From positions 16,661,001-16,725,000 of the forward strand of contig NC_073641.1 of the NCBI RefSeq assembly GCF_029407905.1: DNA of 64,000 bases, read 5' to 3'. Shown here in pieces: positions 11,490-22,559 of this stretch (within the stretch, counting starts at the first letter, position 1; each line of letters starts with the position of its first letter). Source of the DNA: Bubalus kerabau (lineage: Eukaryota > Chordata > Mammalia > Artiodactyla > Bovidae). The notes under the pieces were generated by a model. It ran no database searches and was not told the DNA's origin. It worked only from the letters and a program-made list of their open reading frames with translations. The translations under genes and the position numbers were made by a program.

Positions 11490-12428
11490 TATGAATCTTC
11501 ATCAAAAATTATTTTATTTTCAGATCCCTTTTCAATATACATATGCCTTATTCCTTCTACCCCAATATCATATTCACTTTAAAAATACCTTCATATTCAA
11601 TTTATGGCTTACTGTGACACAAAGATAATTTCTTTATTTTCTTGTCTTGCATTTTGTAAGATATTTCCCTCTTAAGTGAATTAGTTTCTGCTTCTGTTAT
11701 CTCATTTGGATCCTAAATTTATTCCCCACCCCCAGAAATAGCCAATATGCTAGATCTGTATTCTTTGTTCAGCAAATTTGTAAGAAGAATATTATGTTCC
11801 AATGTTGATTTTCCAAAGAACCAATTCAGTTCCATTTCTGAATACCATCTCTCCCCATCATTACAGAGGTTTTTCTGAAAGCATTCTTTCTACTAAGTGA
11901 TTCGGTGTGGTGTCTATTTTGAGCATATGAGCAAGTGCAATTATTTCTAAACCTGATCACAGTGTTAAAGTTACAATAGAAAATTCCATTCAGTTCCATA
12001 AATCTTTATTAGAATATATGTTGATGTCTTCATCACTGAATGAAGGGATGAAATATCAGACACAACACCTCAGTTCAAGAAATGTATGGTATTTGGAGTG
12101 ACACATACATGAAATAAGTAAAATGTGAAATGAATGGAGTGAGAGCCAAAATGAATAATGCAGGCAAGCATCCAGAAAATAGATCATCGTGAAGTAGTTG
12201 ATGCAGGGTTTCGTGAGATTGTTGAGATGAGAGAGCCTTGAAAACAGAGGGATTGAGCAGAAGGTAGGCATGTTGGGACAGTGGGAATAAGAGACAGTTG
12301 TGGCAGAAGTAATATGTGGAATGTGGGAGACAGTGATGGCACCTACTTGCCTATATTGTGTTGGAGTAGGGAGAGCTAGAATCAAAATGACTAGGCAGGG
12401 AGAGCTTGCCTTCCATGTTGTGGATTAT
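11490..12428. other. Stretch without a recognised gene
   Basis: AT-rich. The longest open frame is 109 aa on the minus strand (12056-12385), low complexity and Ser/His/Leu rich, without splice or domain support. Confidence 0.4.
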
Positions 12429-12444
12429 GACAGTGGATGATTTT

Positions 12445-12650
12445 TTAAAAATCGTTATTTCTTATTTGCTTATTTAGGTGTGCTGAGTCTTCGTTGCAGC
12501 ACACAGGATATTCAATCTTTTTTGCGGCAATGGGATCTTTTTTAACGGCTTTTGGTTATGGCATGTGGGATCTAGTTCCCCAACCAGGGATTGATCCCAG
12601 CCTTTTGCGTTGGGAGCACAGTCTTAGCCGCTGGACCACCGGCAAGTCCT
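12445..12650 (-). mobile_element. CHR-type SINE (cetartiodactyl tRNA-Glu SINE)
   Basis: Reverse-oriented: the right end reads CCAGGGATTGATCCCAGCC (B-box complement) and GCTGGACCACCGGCAAGTCC (head). The left end is the CHR body (GTGCTGAGTCTTCGTTGCAG). A perfect 16 bp duplication GACAGTGGATGATTTT flanks it at 12429-12444 and 12651-12666. Confidence 0.9.
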
Positions 12651-12666
12651 GACAGTGGATGATTTT

Positions 12667-13257
12667 AATTGTAATGGTGTCTTACTACAGATGCTCGCAG
12701 GGACACAAAAGTCTCAACTTATGCAAAGTAAACCTTGGAAAAAATGTTGCATACCAGCACCAACAAAGCTTATCAATGAGAAGGAATTCTAGGTGGAGTG
12801 GAACTACACAGTGGTTTGAAGTAAGAACAATTATCTGGAAGTGAGCCTAAGGCGTGCAAGTCCCCATTGAGAGCTGAAAATCTGTAGATTTTGATGAGTG
12901 TGAGTGCCGGTTGCTTCAGGGTTATTTTTTATCATTCAACCTCCCATTCATCCTCCCTATCCCATTTTCCTCCTTTCAGCTCTTGCAGTCCCATCTTGTC
13001 TGTAAGTGTTCTGGAAAGACCAGCACTGTATTTGGAGAGCCAGTCACACCAGGTTTGTGACAGTTGTACATGGTTCATCGATTTCATGTTTATGCCAAAA
13101 TGATCAAGCTGCAGGTGCTGATAGGAAAGCAATATAAATGTATTTTAAAGCGTTTCCAACTAGTGCAGAATTTGAGGTAAGACAGCAGAGAGTCAAAATA
13201 AGCATAATGGGAGTGGGGATTTTCTCTGTGTGTCTGTGTGTTTTAAACCAGTAGGCT
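12667..13257. other. Stretch without a recognised gene
   Basis: A pyrimidine-rich patch lies near 12940-13010. No exon or repeat family is recognised. Confidence 0.4.
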
Positions 13258-13425
13258 GAAACAGATCAATTCACTGAACAGCAATTTATCAAAAGATTAG
13301 TTGACTAAAAAAAAAAAACAATTTGCTAAGCACCAGTTTGCCAAACTGTGATTTATGGACTAGTAATTAGCTGATTGAATAATTCGTCAAAAGACTTATT
13401 TGCTGAATTAGCAAAATGTCATTCT
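13258..13425. repeat. Quasi-periodic region built on a CAATTTGCTGAAC-like unit
   Basis: Related 13-16 bp phrases recur: CAATTCACTGAAC, CAATTTATCAAAAG, CAATTTGCTAAGC, CAGTTTGCCAAAC, TAATTAGCTGATT, TAATTCGTCAAAAG, TTATTTGCTGAAT. A run of 12 A interrupts near 13307. It may be an unrecognised DNA transposon or a decayed minisatellite. I could not place it in a family. Confidence 0.5.
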
Positions 13426-13750
13426 ATTAACTATTACAGCAGAATGGCATATTTGCTCATTCTATTCATAAAGGTGCAAAAAAAATGTGGCTATTTTATT
13501 TTTCAACAAAAATCCAGTCTTGTAAGCACCCTTCCCACCCCCGTTTTTGCCCTACTGAGTATTATGTGTGGGTGTGTGTATGTGAGTGTGTATCCAGGGG
13601 AATGCAAATTAAGGATTTATCATTATATTCTGACTTCAAGCGTTTCCTTTTAGTTTATGCCTTTTCAGTAACTGTTTGTTCTTTCACCATTCTCCTTGTC
13701 CCTGACAAAGATGGCTTCTGAGGTCGTGGTTTTTGTGTTCTTGTGGCAAT

Positions 13751-13871
13751 CACATGGAGAAGGAAATGGCAACCCACTCTAGTATTCTTGCTGGGATAAT
13801 CCCATGGACAGAGAAGCCTGGCGGGCTACATGGGGTCCCAAAGAGTCGGACACAACTAAAGCAACTGAGCA
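13751..13871 (+). mobile_element. BovA monomer, 5'-truncated Bov-tA or Bov-A2
   Basis: Only the BovA body is present (GGAGAAGGAAATGGCAACCC to GTCGGACACAACTAAAGC). The 9 bp duplication TGTGGCAAT lies at 13742-13750 and 13872-13880, so the truncation existed at insertion. Confidence 0.88.
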
Positions 13872-13880
13872 TGTGGCAAT

Positions 13881-15029
13881 AGCAGAGGGAGGGGAGAGGA
13901 CTCTGATCTGTGAGTGGATCCTTGTCCTTCTGTGGAGAGAGTGTTCCTTGTCTATCTGTCCCTGCTCTCTCTGCTGGCTCCCATTGCTGAAGTTTCTGGA
14001 GAAGTCGTGGTCTGGTTTCTCTCGGGGTAGTCTTGTCTGTCAGCTGCTGTGGATGTTGCATGGTTTGCTTGAGATCTGGCCATGAACTCCCCTTTGGTCT
14101 TGACCTGGGTCATGGTCCTGAGACATGGCTCTCAGTAAGATGACCTGGAGAAGCTCACCAGCCAGCAATGTTAACTCCTTTGTGCTCCGCCCACAAGCCA
14201 CATGGGCGCTACTAGCAACTTTTCATGCCACCTAGAGCTGAGAAAGTCTAGGAAGCCCCCCAATACCATGTCATCCCATAACCTTTCCAATTTTACTCTA
14301 AAGCAGCTGCCTTGAGTTGCTAAGAGTGCCGCGCACATCGTTGGGCCCCTACATTGTGCCCTGCAAGGGTCCTTAGGAGCCTCTGTGAAGTCTTGTAGCT
14401 TTCTTCTCAGCTTATATTCACTGTGATACCAGTGCAGAGATCAGTTAGCAAATATCTCAAGTCTTGCTTTTTTTACTTCTGTTCTTTGTCTTTCTCCATT
14501 ATCTCACGGAGGCTGAAAGGGGCCAGATTTCTACTTCTTGTTGGCCTGTTAGAACTTCCCTTCCATCATGCCTTCTGCCTGAGAGGGCTTCCTCCTTCTC
14601 CTCCTTTTGTAGGGGCTATAATGACAGGCTGGCTCCCTGCATGATTGCTTAATTTACTGGGGAGAAGAGAGAAGAGAAATATATTTTCAGCTCATATTTT
14701 AAAAATTTCATGTGTATGCCTTTCTTCCCTGATCTTCTTCCTCTTCACCACAGTTGGATCTAGGGCTGCCTGCCTACTGTGGGGAGAAAACAGGAATTAC
14801 AGTTAGACTCCCAGAGGATACATAGAGGGTGGGTGGCTGACATGGGATCGAGTCAGGAGAGAGGAACATGTGGCCCAAGCCAGGCTGAGGAGGAACCCAA
14901 GCAAATGCATCAGCCACAGACTTCATGCATCCATACCACCAGTGTGATGGGAAGGAATCCATTGCTGAGAAGGTCCTAGGTCCCCACAAGGACATACGTC
15001 TATATGCCATCTTGGGGAGGGGCGAATGG
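13881..15029. other. Stretch without a recognised gene
   Basis: Moderately GC-rich for the window between 13900 and 14640, with frames of 93, 73 and 62 aa on the plus strand and no known domain. It could include an old LTR or other repeat that I cannot name. Confidence 0.35.
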
Positions 15030-15037
15030 GGGCATCT

Positions 15038-15327
15038 TTTTTTTCTTATTTATTTTTGGCTGTACTGCATCTTCCTTGCTGCATGTGGGCTTTCTCTAGT
15101 TGCACCAAGCAGAGGCTACTCTTCGTTGGGGTGCTTGGACTTCTCACTGCACTGGCTTCTCTTGTTGCAGAGTACCAGCTCTAGGCATGCGGGCTTCAGT
15201 AATTGTAATGCTTGGGCTTAGTTGTTCTGTGGCATGTGGGATCTTCCCGGGCCAGGGATTGAACCCATGTCCTCTGCATTGGCAGGAGAATTAATAACCA
15301 CTGGACCAATAGGGAAGCCCTGGGTCA
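15038..15327 (-). mobile_element. CHR-type SINE, near full length
   Basis: The left end TTATTTATTTTTGGCTGTAC is the 3' end of the element. The right end GCATTGGCAGGAGAATTAATAA then GACCAATAGGGAAGCCC is the tRNA-like head in reverse. GGGCATCT occurs at 15030-15037 and 15328-15335 as a likely target duplication. Confidence 0.9.
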
Positions 15328-15335
15328 GGGCATCT

Positions 15336-16689
15336 GAGAAGCAGAATTTCCCTATAAGCACTATTGATACTGAAAAGAAATTGTTGAGGCTGAAGAGATT
15401 AAGATATTTCAGTGCAAGTGAAGATTAGAAAAATAGAAAAGCTACATTTACTTTTCATATTTGAATTTTAGTTTAAGTAAATCTGTGGAACTACTTGAAA
15501 AGTTTATAGCAATTCACTTTGCACAGAAACTCAGTGTTCTGTGGGTATTCTTTTACAATATTATTTTTTTGGGTATTTTTACTATTAAGTATTGTACAGG
15601 TCACAAATGTGAAGTTTTGTTTGTTTGTTTGTTTGTTTCATTTTGTTTTTAATGATAGGGTTGGTTTCTTTGGTTCAAAGAATTTTCCACCATCTTCTGG
15701 CTTTCCACATCCACTTAATCGACTTTGCTTTCTGGAGTAGGACGGAATGAGGCAGAGCTGCAGGTGTGTGCAGGGAACTGGGTCTGGGGATGTTTTCCCA
15801 CATTTATGTGTGCCCTCTGCCTCCTGTATTCACACTCACACGCACACTCACCCTTTCTGCTTCAACTCCTAATACACTTGATTTTGCTTTCATTTTCCCA
15901 GGGGTATGTTATTCTTCACATATCCAAGATAAAGGGTAATGAAAGACCAATCACTTGTGTATCACACATTAAACATTGCTGAATTGTTGAAGTATCTGAA
16001 AGGGGAAAGAACGTGCTTTTGCTTTATGTTGCATTGGAGGAAAATAGAGGAAGATCTTTTACTTCCACCCACAGTATTTTTCAGCTCCTGTTCTCTGCCG
16101 CCCGCTCTCAAACAGCAGCCTCTGAAGAGAAGATGAAAACTTCAAGAAAGTTTGAACCAAGCTGAGACCAGGAGTGACCAGAGTGGAAAATGATGCCACA
16201 ATGGGCTGAGCTGATGTGTCTGGAATCAATAAGAGTGAATCCAGAGGTTATGTCTTATCTAGGAAACAGCAAAAAAAAAAAATTATTTTCCCAAACAAAA
16301 CACGACACTGAATTACAATTTCACTAATTTTTATTGAAGAGTACTAAGTGGGAGGCAATATTTTGGGCACTGCTTAGCAGAGCTTACAGAATTATTGGAC
16401 AACCACCAGGTAACCAGTGGACAAGGTGATTCAGGGCACTGGTTACCAGCAGCCCTGGTTTGTTTGGGACCAGGGGGATTCCTAGGACATAGGGCTTTCA
16501 GTGCTAAAATGAAAACCAGGCAAACCAGGATGAGTTGGTCACCCTCCTTATCAAGGCAACTTTATAGCTTCAGTGATTAACTTCTATGATTTTAACCTCA
16601 AACTTTTTCTGGATCATAATAACCCGTGATGTTTAAAGTAAATTATGAATCTGTAGATGTTTGCTTTTTACTAAGCAGAGGTGTGTAGG
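15336..16689. other. Stretch without a recognised gene
   Basis: Contains a (TTTG)n run near 15615-15640 and an A-run at 16270-16281. Open frames up to 85 aa on the plus strand lack support. No repeat family recognised. Confidence 0.4.
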
Positions 16690-16865
16690 AAAAAATTCTG
16701 GTCTTTGGAAAACTGATTCTGTTGCTTTACTAGCTGACTGACTCTAAACTAGTCATGATTAATCTCCAAACTTCGTGATATAAAATGAAAATAACCGTCA
16801 TACAGGTTTGTAAGCAAAGTAATTCATGTGATGATGTTTTGCATATTTTAAAGTACTATGCAGAT
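16690..16865 (+). mobile_element. MIR SINE
   Basis: Forward MIR order: TTTGGAAAACTGATTCTGTTGC, then ACTAGCTGACTGACTCTAAAC, then ATATAAAATGAAAATAACCG and the 3' part. Diverged, no coding role. Confidence 0.65.
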
Positions 16866-17212
16866 GTGTGATATGATTTACTTGGAGATGGAGTCCTGTA
16901 GAAAAACAATAATAGAAAACAAAATTTCTATTTTTCTTAGTCTCTCATGATGAAGTTTTCACCTAAAATGTTTTATAATTTAGCAGGGCTAAAAATATTT
17001 GAAGCTATTACTACAACAGAGCACAAAGTATTATTGTACTGCCATCTTTGGGACATATTTTGAACTACAGTTTTGTGTAGTTAAATTGTTTTTCAAAAGC
17101 AATGTAGTTATGTTTTAAAAGTATCAGCAACAGTGAGTATGGTCACTGGTGTAGAACTTGAAGGCTTTTTAGCTCCTAGGCCAACTATAAGATATTGAGT
17201 CAACAATGATTC
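16866..17212. other. Stretch without a recognised gene
   Basis: AT-rich DNA between MIR and BovB with nothing recognised. Confidence 0.4.
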
Positions 17213-17699
17213 AGATCAGTTCCGTTCAGTTCAGTCGCTCAGTCATGTCCGACTCTTTGTGACCCCATGAATCACAGCACGCCAGGCCTCCCTGTCCATC
17301 ATCAACTCCCAGAGTTCACTCAGACTCACGTCCATCGAGTCAGTGATGCCATCCAGCCATCTCATCCTCTGTCGTCCCCTTCTCCTCCTGCCCCCAATCC
17401 CTCCCAGCATCAGAGTCTTTTCCAATGAGTCAACTCTTCGCATGAGGTGGCCAAAGGACTGGGCTTTCAGCTTTAGCATCATTCTTTCCAAAGAAATCCC
17501 AGGGCTGATCTCCTTCAGAATGGACTGGTTGGATCTCCTTGCAGGCCAAGGGACTCTCAAGAGTCTTCTCCAACACCACAGTTCAAAAGCATCAATTCTT
17601 CAGCGCTCAGTTTTCTTCACAGTCCAACTCTCACATCCATACATGACCACTGGAAAAACCATAGCCTTGACTAGACGGACCTTTGTTGGCAAAGTGATT
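17213..17699 (-). mobile_element. BovB / ART2A-like, 3' end
   Basis: The left end GTTCCGTTCAGTTCAGTCGC is the complement of the BovB 3' end with its TGAAC repeats. The body matches the 22916-23524 copy closely (CTTCTCCTCCTGCCCCCAAT, CCAATGAGTCAACTCTTCGC). The low divergence makes it one of the younger copies. The minus-strand frame of 105 aa is the C-terminal BovB ORF fragment and not a host gene. Confidence 0.93.
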
Positions 17700-18574
17700 A
17701 GCACCTGTCAAAGAGTTATGACTGACGCTGGTTTCCTGGAATGATTAGCTGGTAAAGCTGGAAGGGACATTAGAAGTCAGTTTTTGCAGATGGCTTCCTG
17801 TCTGCAGCCCCCAAACTCAGGAATTTAGCAATAGGAAGATTTTACCCCTGGGAAGCGCCCTGGAGGATGGGATAGCAGTCTCTGGCACAAAGGAAAGACA
17901 TTGACATCCAGATTCTACATGTATATATCATCTATGTATCTATTTGTGAATGAATGAAGGAACAAAACTTTTGGTGTTAGGGTCGATTCCTCACTGACCC
18001 TGGCTCTATCTGAATTGAGTAAGGGTGGAAATCAGAAAATCAGCCTTGGAGTCTCTTAGGGAGTATGTGTGCTGGCCCGAGGGGAACTTTGTGGGGGTGA
18101 TGAGAATGGTTTTCTGTCTTCATCTAGTGGTGATCACATTTTGGTGTATATAAACATACAGAGTCATCAAGCAGTACACATAAGGTTTGTACAGATTTTA
18201 CTTTATGTAAATCATGGCTCAATAAGATGCTGTTAAAATCTCTTTTCCTTACCTTAATTTTCCACCAATTAAAATTCCCTTTGGGTTTGTTAGTTCTTAT
18301 TGTATAACATTCTGGTGGGTTGGTGGCAGGGGTTAAGTCAGCCTGGAGTATGTTAGGTTTAGTATGTTAAGAAGCAGAAGCGGGTAGGAAATTTCTGAAG
18401 ACAGCTCGTCTCCACTTTGTAACTTTACTCAGGAATCAGGGGGTGGCAACTGCTTCAGATATCACAAAAGGAACATCTCCACCTACTCCTTGCCTGTCCT
18501 GGATGGTACAGGCTGGAGAAGAAACACAGCTGTGCTAATTTAGTCTCATATTACATTTATCGCCATAAATCTCA
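17700..18574. other. Stretch without a recognised gene
   Basis: No repeat family or exon recognised. Ordinary intronic or intergenic sequence. Confidence 0.4.
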
Positions 18575-18757
18575 AGTGAAGTGTGAAAGTCACTCAGCTG
18601 TGTCTGACTCTTTGCAACCCCATGGAGTGTACAATTCATGGAATTCTCTAGGCCAGAATACTGGAGTAGGTAGACTTTCCCTTCTCCAGGGGATCTTCCC
18701 AGGGATCGACCCAGGTCTCCCGCATTGCAGGCAGATTCTTTACCAGATGAGCCACAA
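18575..18757 (-). mobile_element. Bov-tA SINE, shortened
   Basis: Reverse-oriented, with AAGTGAAGTGTGAAAGTCAC at its 3' end and AGGCAGATTCTTTACCAGAT at its head end. Internal deletions make it shorter than usual, and no clear target duplication is seen. Confidence 0.88.
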
Positions 18758-18799
18758 CCGTCTGAAAATCCTTGCAATCCTATTACATTTAGTGAGTAA

Positions 18800-19319
18800 A
18801 TTTGCTGTCCTACTTCCTAAAATTATTCATCTGTTAACCCTCTCTTCCTCTTCAAACAAACCACACTCTCTCAGCTCAGACCTTGTTTCGTATTTCACAG
18901 AGAAAAGAGAAAAGCAGTCAGGGAAGAAATGCCTCATCTTCCCATCACCAAGTCAAGCAAACTATCTGGATCCATATTCAGTCTGTCTTTGCTTCTCTTT
19001 CAATGCGTCCATGGTTATCAGTGAGGGCTATAGGTAGAATTTAAAAAATGCTGATGCCCAGATCTCACTTTCAGAGGGTCTTAATTAATTAATCCAGTAT
19101 GGAACATTCCTTTTTTTTTTTAATTCTCAAGAGATTCTAATATATAGATGGAATTTAGAACCAAGAGTTTAGAATGCTCAAGTTCTTGTAAGTTGGCAAC
19201 TCCTCTGCTTACACAATGGCTCCCACTCTTTCTCCTCGCTTCAAAACTTTTGTCTTTCACATATCTTTCCTTTTCCTAGATGATCTATTTTTCTCTCTGC
19301 TAGAAAAATCCCATCAGTA
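18800..19319 (+). mobile_element. L2 LINE ORF2 relic, part 1
   Basis: The segment around 18870-18960 (CAGACCTTGTTTCGTATTTCACAGAGAAAAG, interrupted here only for description) follows the L2 ORF2 sequence upstream of the reverse-transcriptase core, heavily diverged. Parts 2-4 of the same copy lie at 19509-19991, 20335-20745 and 21114-21565. All are colinear on the plus strand, separated by younger insertions. Confidence 0.55.
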
Positions 19320-19508
19320 TATGTGTGCTAAGTTGCCTCAGTTGTGTCTGACTCTTTGCAACCCTTTGGCTTCTCTGTCCATGGGATTTTCACAAGAATA
19401 CTGGAGTGGGTTGCCATGCCCTCCTCCAGGGGATCTTGCTGACCCAGGGATCAAATCCTTGTCTCCAGCATCTCTTGCATTGGCAGGTGGGTTCTTTACC
19501 ACTAGCAC
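19320..19508 (-). mobile_element. Bov-tA SINE
   Basis: Reverse-oriented body (GTGTCTGACTCTTTGCAACC; AATACTGGAGTGGGTTGCCA) and head (GCATTGGCAGGTGGGTTCTT). It interrupts the L2 relic. Confidence 0.9.
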
Positions 19509-19991
19509 CACCCATATAAATAGGTCCTGACATCTTCTATCTTAACCACAATCTCAACTCCACTTTTCCCTCTATCTGCTCCCTTTATAGCAAAACCCCT
19601 TCGCATAGTTGTTTATGTTTATGCTCTCTGTTCTAAAACCATCAATTTTCTAATTAACCTACTTTTGTTTCTGTCATTTGCTGTTGAAAGCCTCAATATC
19701 CTACATGTTGGCGTGTTCAATGACTTTCAACTTTGTCTTCTTTCACTTTTCAGTCATATTTAGCACAATTGATTTTTCTCAAACACCCTTTCTCTAGGGG
19801 ATGGAGTTGTCAGTCTCACATTGGTCCAGGCATACCCACCACAATCCTCTTCCCTTGTCCTTGCTAGGGCTTCTTTTTAGACTCCTTTGCTAGTTCCTCC
19901 TCTCCTCTTCAAGCTCTAAGCCCCAGCCCACCCTCCTGGCTCATCCCTGTCCCTGATCTTCTCCAGACACCCTGTTTCCCAGGGTAACCTC
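19509..19991 (+). mobile_element. L2 LINE ORF2 relic, part 2
   Basis: CTGCTCCCTTTATAGCAAAACC, then TGACTTTCAACTTTGTCTTC and TTTAGCACAATTGATTTTTC follow the L2 reverse-transcriptase order in diverged form. No intact reading frame. The end CAGGGTAACCTC (19980-19991) was duplicated by the next insertion. Confidence 0.6.
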
Positions 19992-20201
19992 CTAAGTGTG
20001 TGCTTAGTCGCTCAGTCATGTCTGATCTTTGGGATCCCACAGACCATAGCCCACCAGACTCCTCTGGCCAAGGGATTCTCCAGGCAAGAATACTGGAGTG
20101 GGTAGCCATTTCCTTCTCCAGGGAATCTTCCCAACCCAGGGATCGAACCCAGGTCTCCCACATTGCAGGTAGATTCTTTACTGTCTGAGCCACCAGGGAA
20201 G
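19992..20201 (-). mobile_element. Bov-tA SINE, left half of a SINE-SINE composite
   Basis: Reverse-oriented, full-length Bov-tA with GTGTGTGCTTAGTCGCTCAG at the 3' end and GAGCCACCAGGGAAGCC at the head. It abuts a second SINE at 20202-20322. The pair is bracketed by a single 12 bp duplication CAGGGTAACCTC (19980-19991 and 20323-20334). Confidence 0.9.
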
Positions 20202-20322
20202 CCTCTGAGCTTTTTGGCTGCACTGCACAGCATGTGGGATCTTAGTTCCCTGACCAGGGATCAAACCTGCACCCTCTGCATTGGAAGCAGGGAGTCTTAA
20301 CTACTGGACCAGCAGAGAAGTC
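20202..20322 (-). mobile_element. Short CHR-related SINE (SINE2 type), right half of composite
   Basis: About 120 bp. On the minus strand it has a tRNA-like head, a B-box (GGTTTGATCCCTGGTCAGGG) and a short body ending GCAGCCAAAAAG. This is the compact CHR relative and not the 300 bp form. Confidence 0.8.
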
Positions 20323-20334
20323 CAGGGTAACCTC

Positions 20335-20745
20335 ATCCAGTCCCAGATGTGGGTGTCTCACACATGAGTATTTCTTGAACTCTCATTTCTTTCCTAAGAG
20401 CCAGGCTCATACTCAGTTGCCTCCTCAACATCTCAATTTGGATATCAAATAAACATATCAATCCTTATTTTTCTACACCATCCCAATGTTGAAAACCTAG
20501 TAACTGGCACCTGAGGTGTTAAAAATCATAATTTTTAGCAGCAGGCTCTTCCTTTCCCCTTCACTCCATTTCCAATTAATAAGCAAATTCAGATACTTTC
20601 TGAATATTGTCACTTCTCTCCATCTCCTATTGTTACCAGCCTGATCCATGCCACCATACTCTCTTCCCTCAGCTATTTTAATACTCTCTGCTGCCATTCC
20701 TGCTTTACAGACTATTCTTACACAGCAGCCAATGACTCTTTAAAA
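20335..20745 (+). mobile_element. L2 LINE ORF2 relic, part 3
   Basis: CTCATCCAGTCCCAGATG, GTTGCCTCCTCAACATCTCA, ATTTGGATATCAAATAAACA and CTTACACAGCAGCCAATGAC follow the L2 reverse-transcriptase coding order, including the region just after its catalytic motif. It is frameshifted throughout. It ends where the L1 3' end was inserted. Confidence 0.75.
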
Positions 20746-20756
20746 AATTGTAAATA

Positions 20757-21113
20757 TATATAGAATTTAGAAAGATGGTAACAATAACCCTGTATATGAG
20801 AGACACTGATGTATAGAACAGTCTTTTGGACTCTGTGGAAGAGGGAGAGGGTGGGATGATTTGGGAGAATGGCATTGAAACATGTATAATACCATATATG
20901 AAACGAGTCGCCAGTCCAGGTTCGATGCATGATACTGGATGCTTGGGGCTGGTGCACTGGGATGACCCAGAGGGATGGTACAGGGAGGGAGGAGGGAGGA
21001 GGGTTCAGGATGGGGAACACATGTATACCTGTGGTGGATTCATGTTGATATATGGCAAAACCAATACAATATTGTAAAGTTAAAAAATTTTTTTAAAAAG
21101 TAAAAAAAAAAAA
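20757..21113 (+). mobile_element. LINE L1 (ruminant type) 3' UTR insertion
   Basis: Same 3' UTR as at the left window edge (GATGACCCAGAGGGATGG, ATGGCAAAACCAATACAATA) with an A-rich tail at about 21082-21113. Severe 5' truncation leaves only about 350 bp. It splits the L2 relic, and ATTGTAAAT and AATGTAAAT at the two edges are a possible target duplication. Confidence 0.9.
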
Positions 21114-21565
21114 TGTAAATCAGATCATATTTCTCCCAAACTCAACCATTCCCCTGTCCCCTCCCACGAGGGCTGCCCACAAACCTTGGAATCAAAATCA
21201 CATCCCTTTAACACAACCTACCAAACCTCCTGTTTCCTCCCATTCTCACCATTTTCTCTTTCATTCACTCCACTACAGCCACTTGTGTTTATATCTGTCC
21301 CTCAAAAGGCCCAACTTGTTTCTGCCTCAGGGTCATCGCTCTTGTTTGTCCTTTTGCCGGGCGAGTTCTTCCTAGAGATCTTTGTAGGTCTCACTTTTTT
21401 TCACCTTGTCCTGGAGTCTGCCTCAAAGTCATCTCTGGGAGAAATCCTTCCTTAGTCCCCCAGCGGAGGACAGAGCGAGAGGATTTCTTGATGTTGCTCA
21501 CTGCTATGTTCCCTAAGGCCTGGAACAAAGGAGGTTCTCAGGGACTATTTGTTGAAGAAATGAAT
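21114..21565 (+). mobile_element. L2 LINE ORF2/3' end relic, part 4
   Basis: AAATCAGATCATATTTCTCCC, CTGCCTCAGGGTCATCGCTC and GAGTTCTTCCTAGAGATC match the last ORF2 segment. GCCTGGAACAAAGGAGGTTC then TATTTGTTGAAGAAATGAAT is the L2 3' end with its TGAATGAA-type terminus. Confidence 0.8.
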
Positions 21566-21843
21566 GTTTTGTGCTGCCTTTAGCATGAAAGCCTCAGTGT
21601 ATCAACTATAGGATATAATATACAAAGTAACTCTATCTGTAGGAACCACATGACTGATTTGAAGGAAGTTTAATAAAAGGACTTATAAACTATGGACAAG
21701 GCATAGGGAAACCACAAGATCGTGGTGTACTGGCAGTGAGAACGTGTTACCAAAGCTATGGAGCGGGGCCTAGAGAGGCTGCATGGGGGGATCATCTTCT
21801 AGGATGATGGCCATGGTTTCTCATGAAGCATGGTTACAGGGAG

Positions 21844-22054
21844 GGCTTCCCTGGTGGCTCAGTCGGTAAAGATTCTGCCTGTATTGCAGGAGACCTGGGT
21901 TCAATCCCTGGGTCGGGACAATCCCCTGGAGAAGGAATTGGCAACCCACTCCAGTATTCTTGCCTGGAGAATCCCATGGACAGAGGAGCCTGGTGGGCTA
22001 CAGTCCATGAGGTAGCAAAGAGCCGGACAGGACTTAGTGACTATCATTTCACTT
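21844..22054 (+). mobile_element. Bov-tA SINE
   Basis: Full head (GGCTTCCCTGGTGGCTCAGT) and BovA body. Target duplication CATGGTTACAGGGAG (21829-21843) and CATGATTACAGGGAG (22055-22069) has one mismatch in 15. Confidence 0.96.
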
Positions 22055-22069
22055 CATGATTACAGGGAG

Positions 22070-22559
22070 AGAAAGACTTGACTAAAAACCTAGCTTATCT
22101 ATTAGCATTGGCAATTCCATTACAAATAACTGACATTCTGATTTATGTATGAATTCTTATGAACTTAATGTGATCCTTAAAGTGTTAATTTGATTCTCCT
22201 GAGACTTTGCTGACAGGTTTTGAAGTTGCAAGACTGAGAGCTAGAACCCCAGACTGAGGTAAATTCAGGAAAGAAATGACTGACACTTCAGCAGATTTTC
22301 TAAAGTTATGCATAGTGGGTATATATACATACAGTAAAATACACTTTTTTGGTGAGTATTTCTGAATTTTGACAAGACATACACAGTCAGGTAACCACCA
22401 CAATCAAGATGTAGAACGTCTCACTTACGGTTCGAGTCTCCTCATGCTCGGTCATAAATCAATTGCCCGTCTTTCCCTCCAGCCCCCAGTGACTACTGCT
22501 CTGTTTTTATTCCTATACATTTGCCTTCTCCAAATGTCATGTAAATGGAAGTATTGAGT
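22070..22559. other. Stretch without a recognised gene
   Basis: AT-rich. The last part (about 22320-22559) probably already belongs to the old L1 that follows. No exon recognised. Confidence 0.4.

Noticed and set aside
13258..13425. CRISPR-like array
   Set aside because: Units vary in length and sequence with no distinct spacers, and the organism is a mammal.
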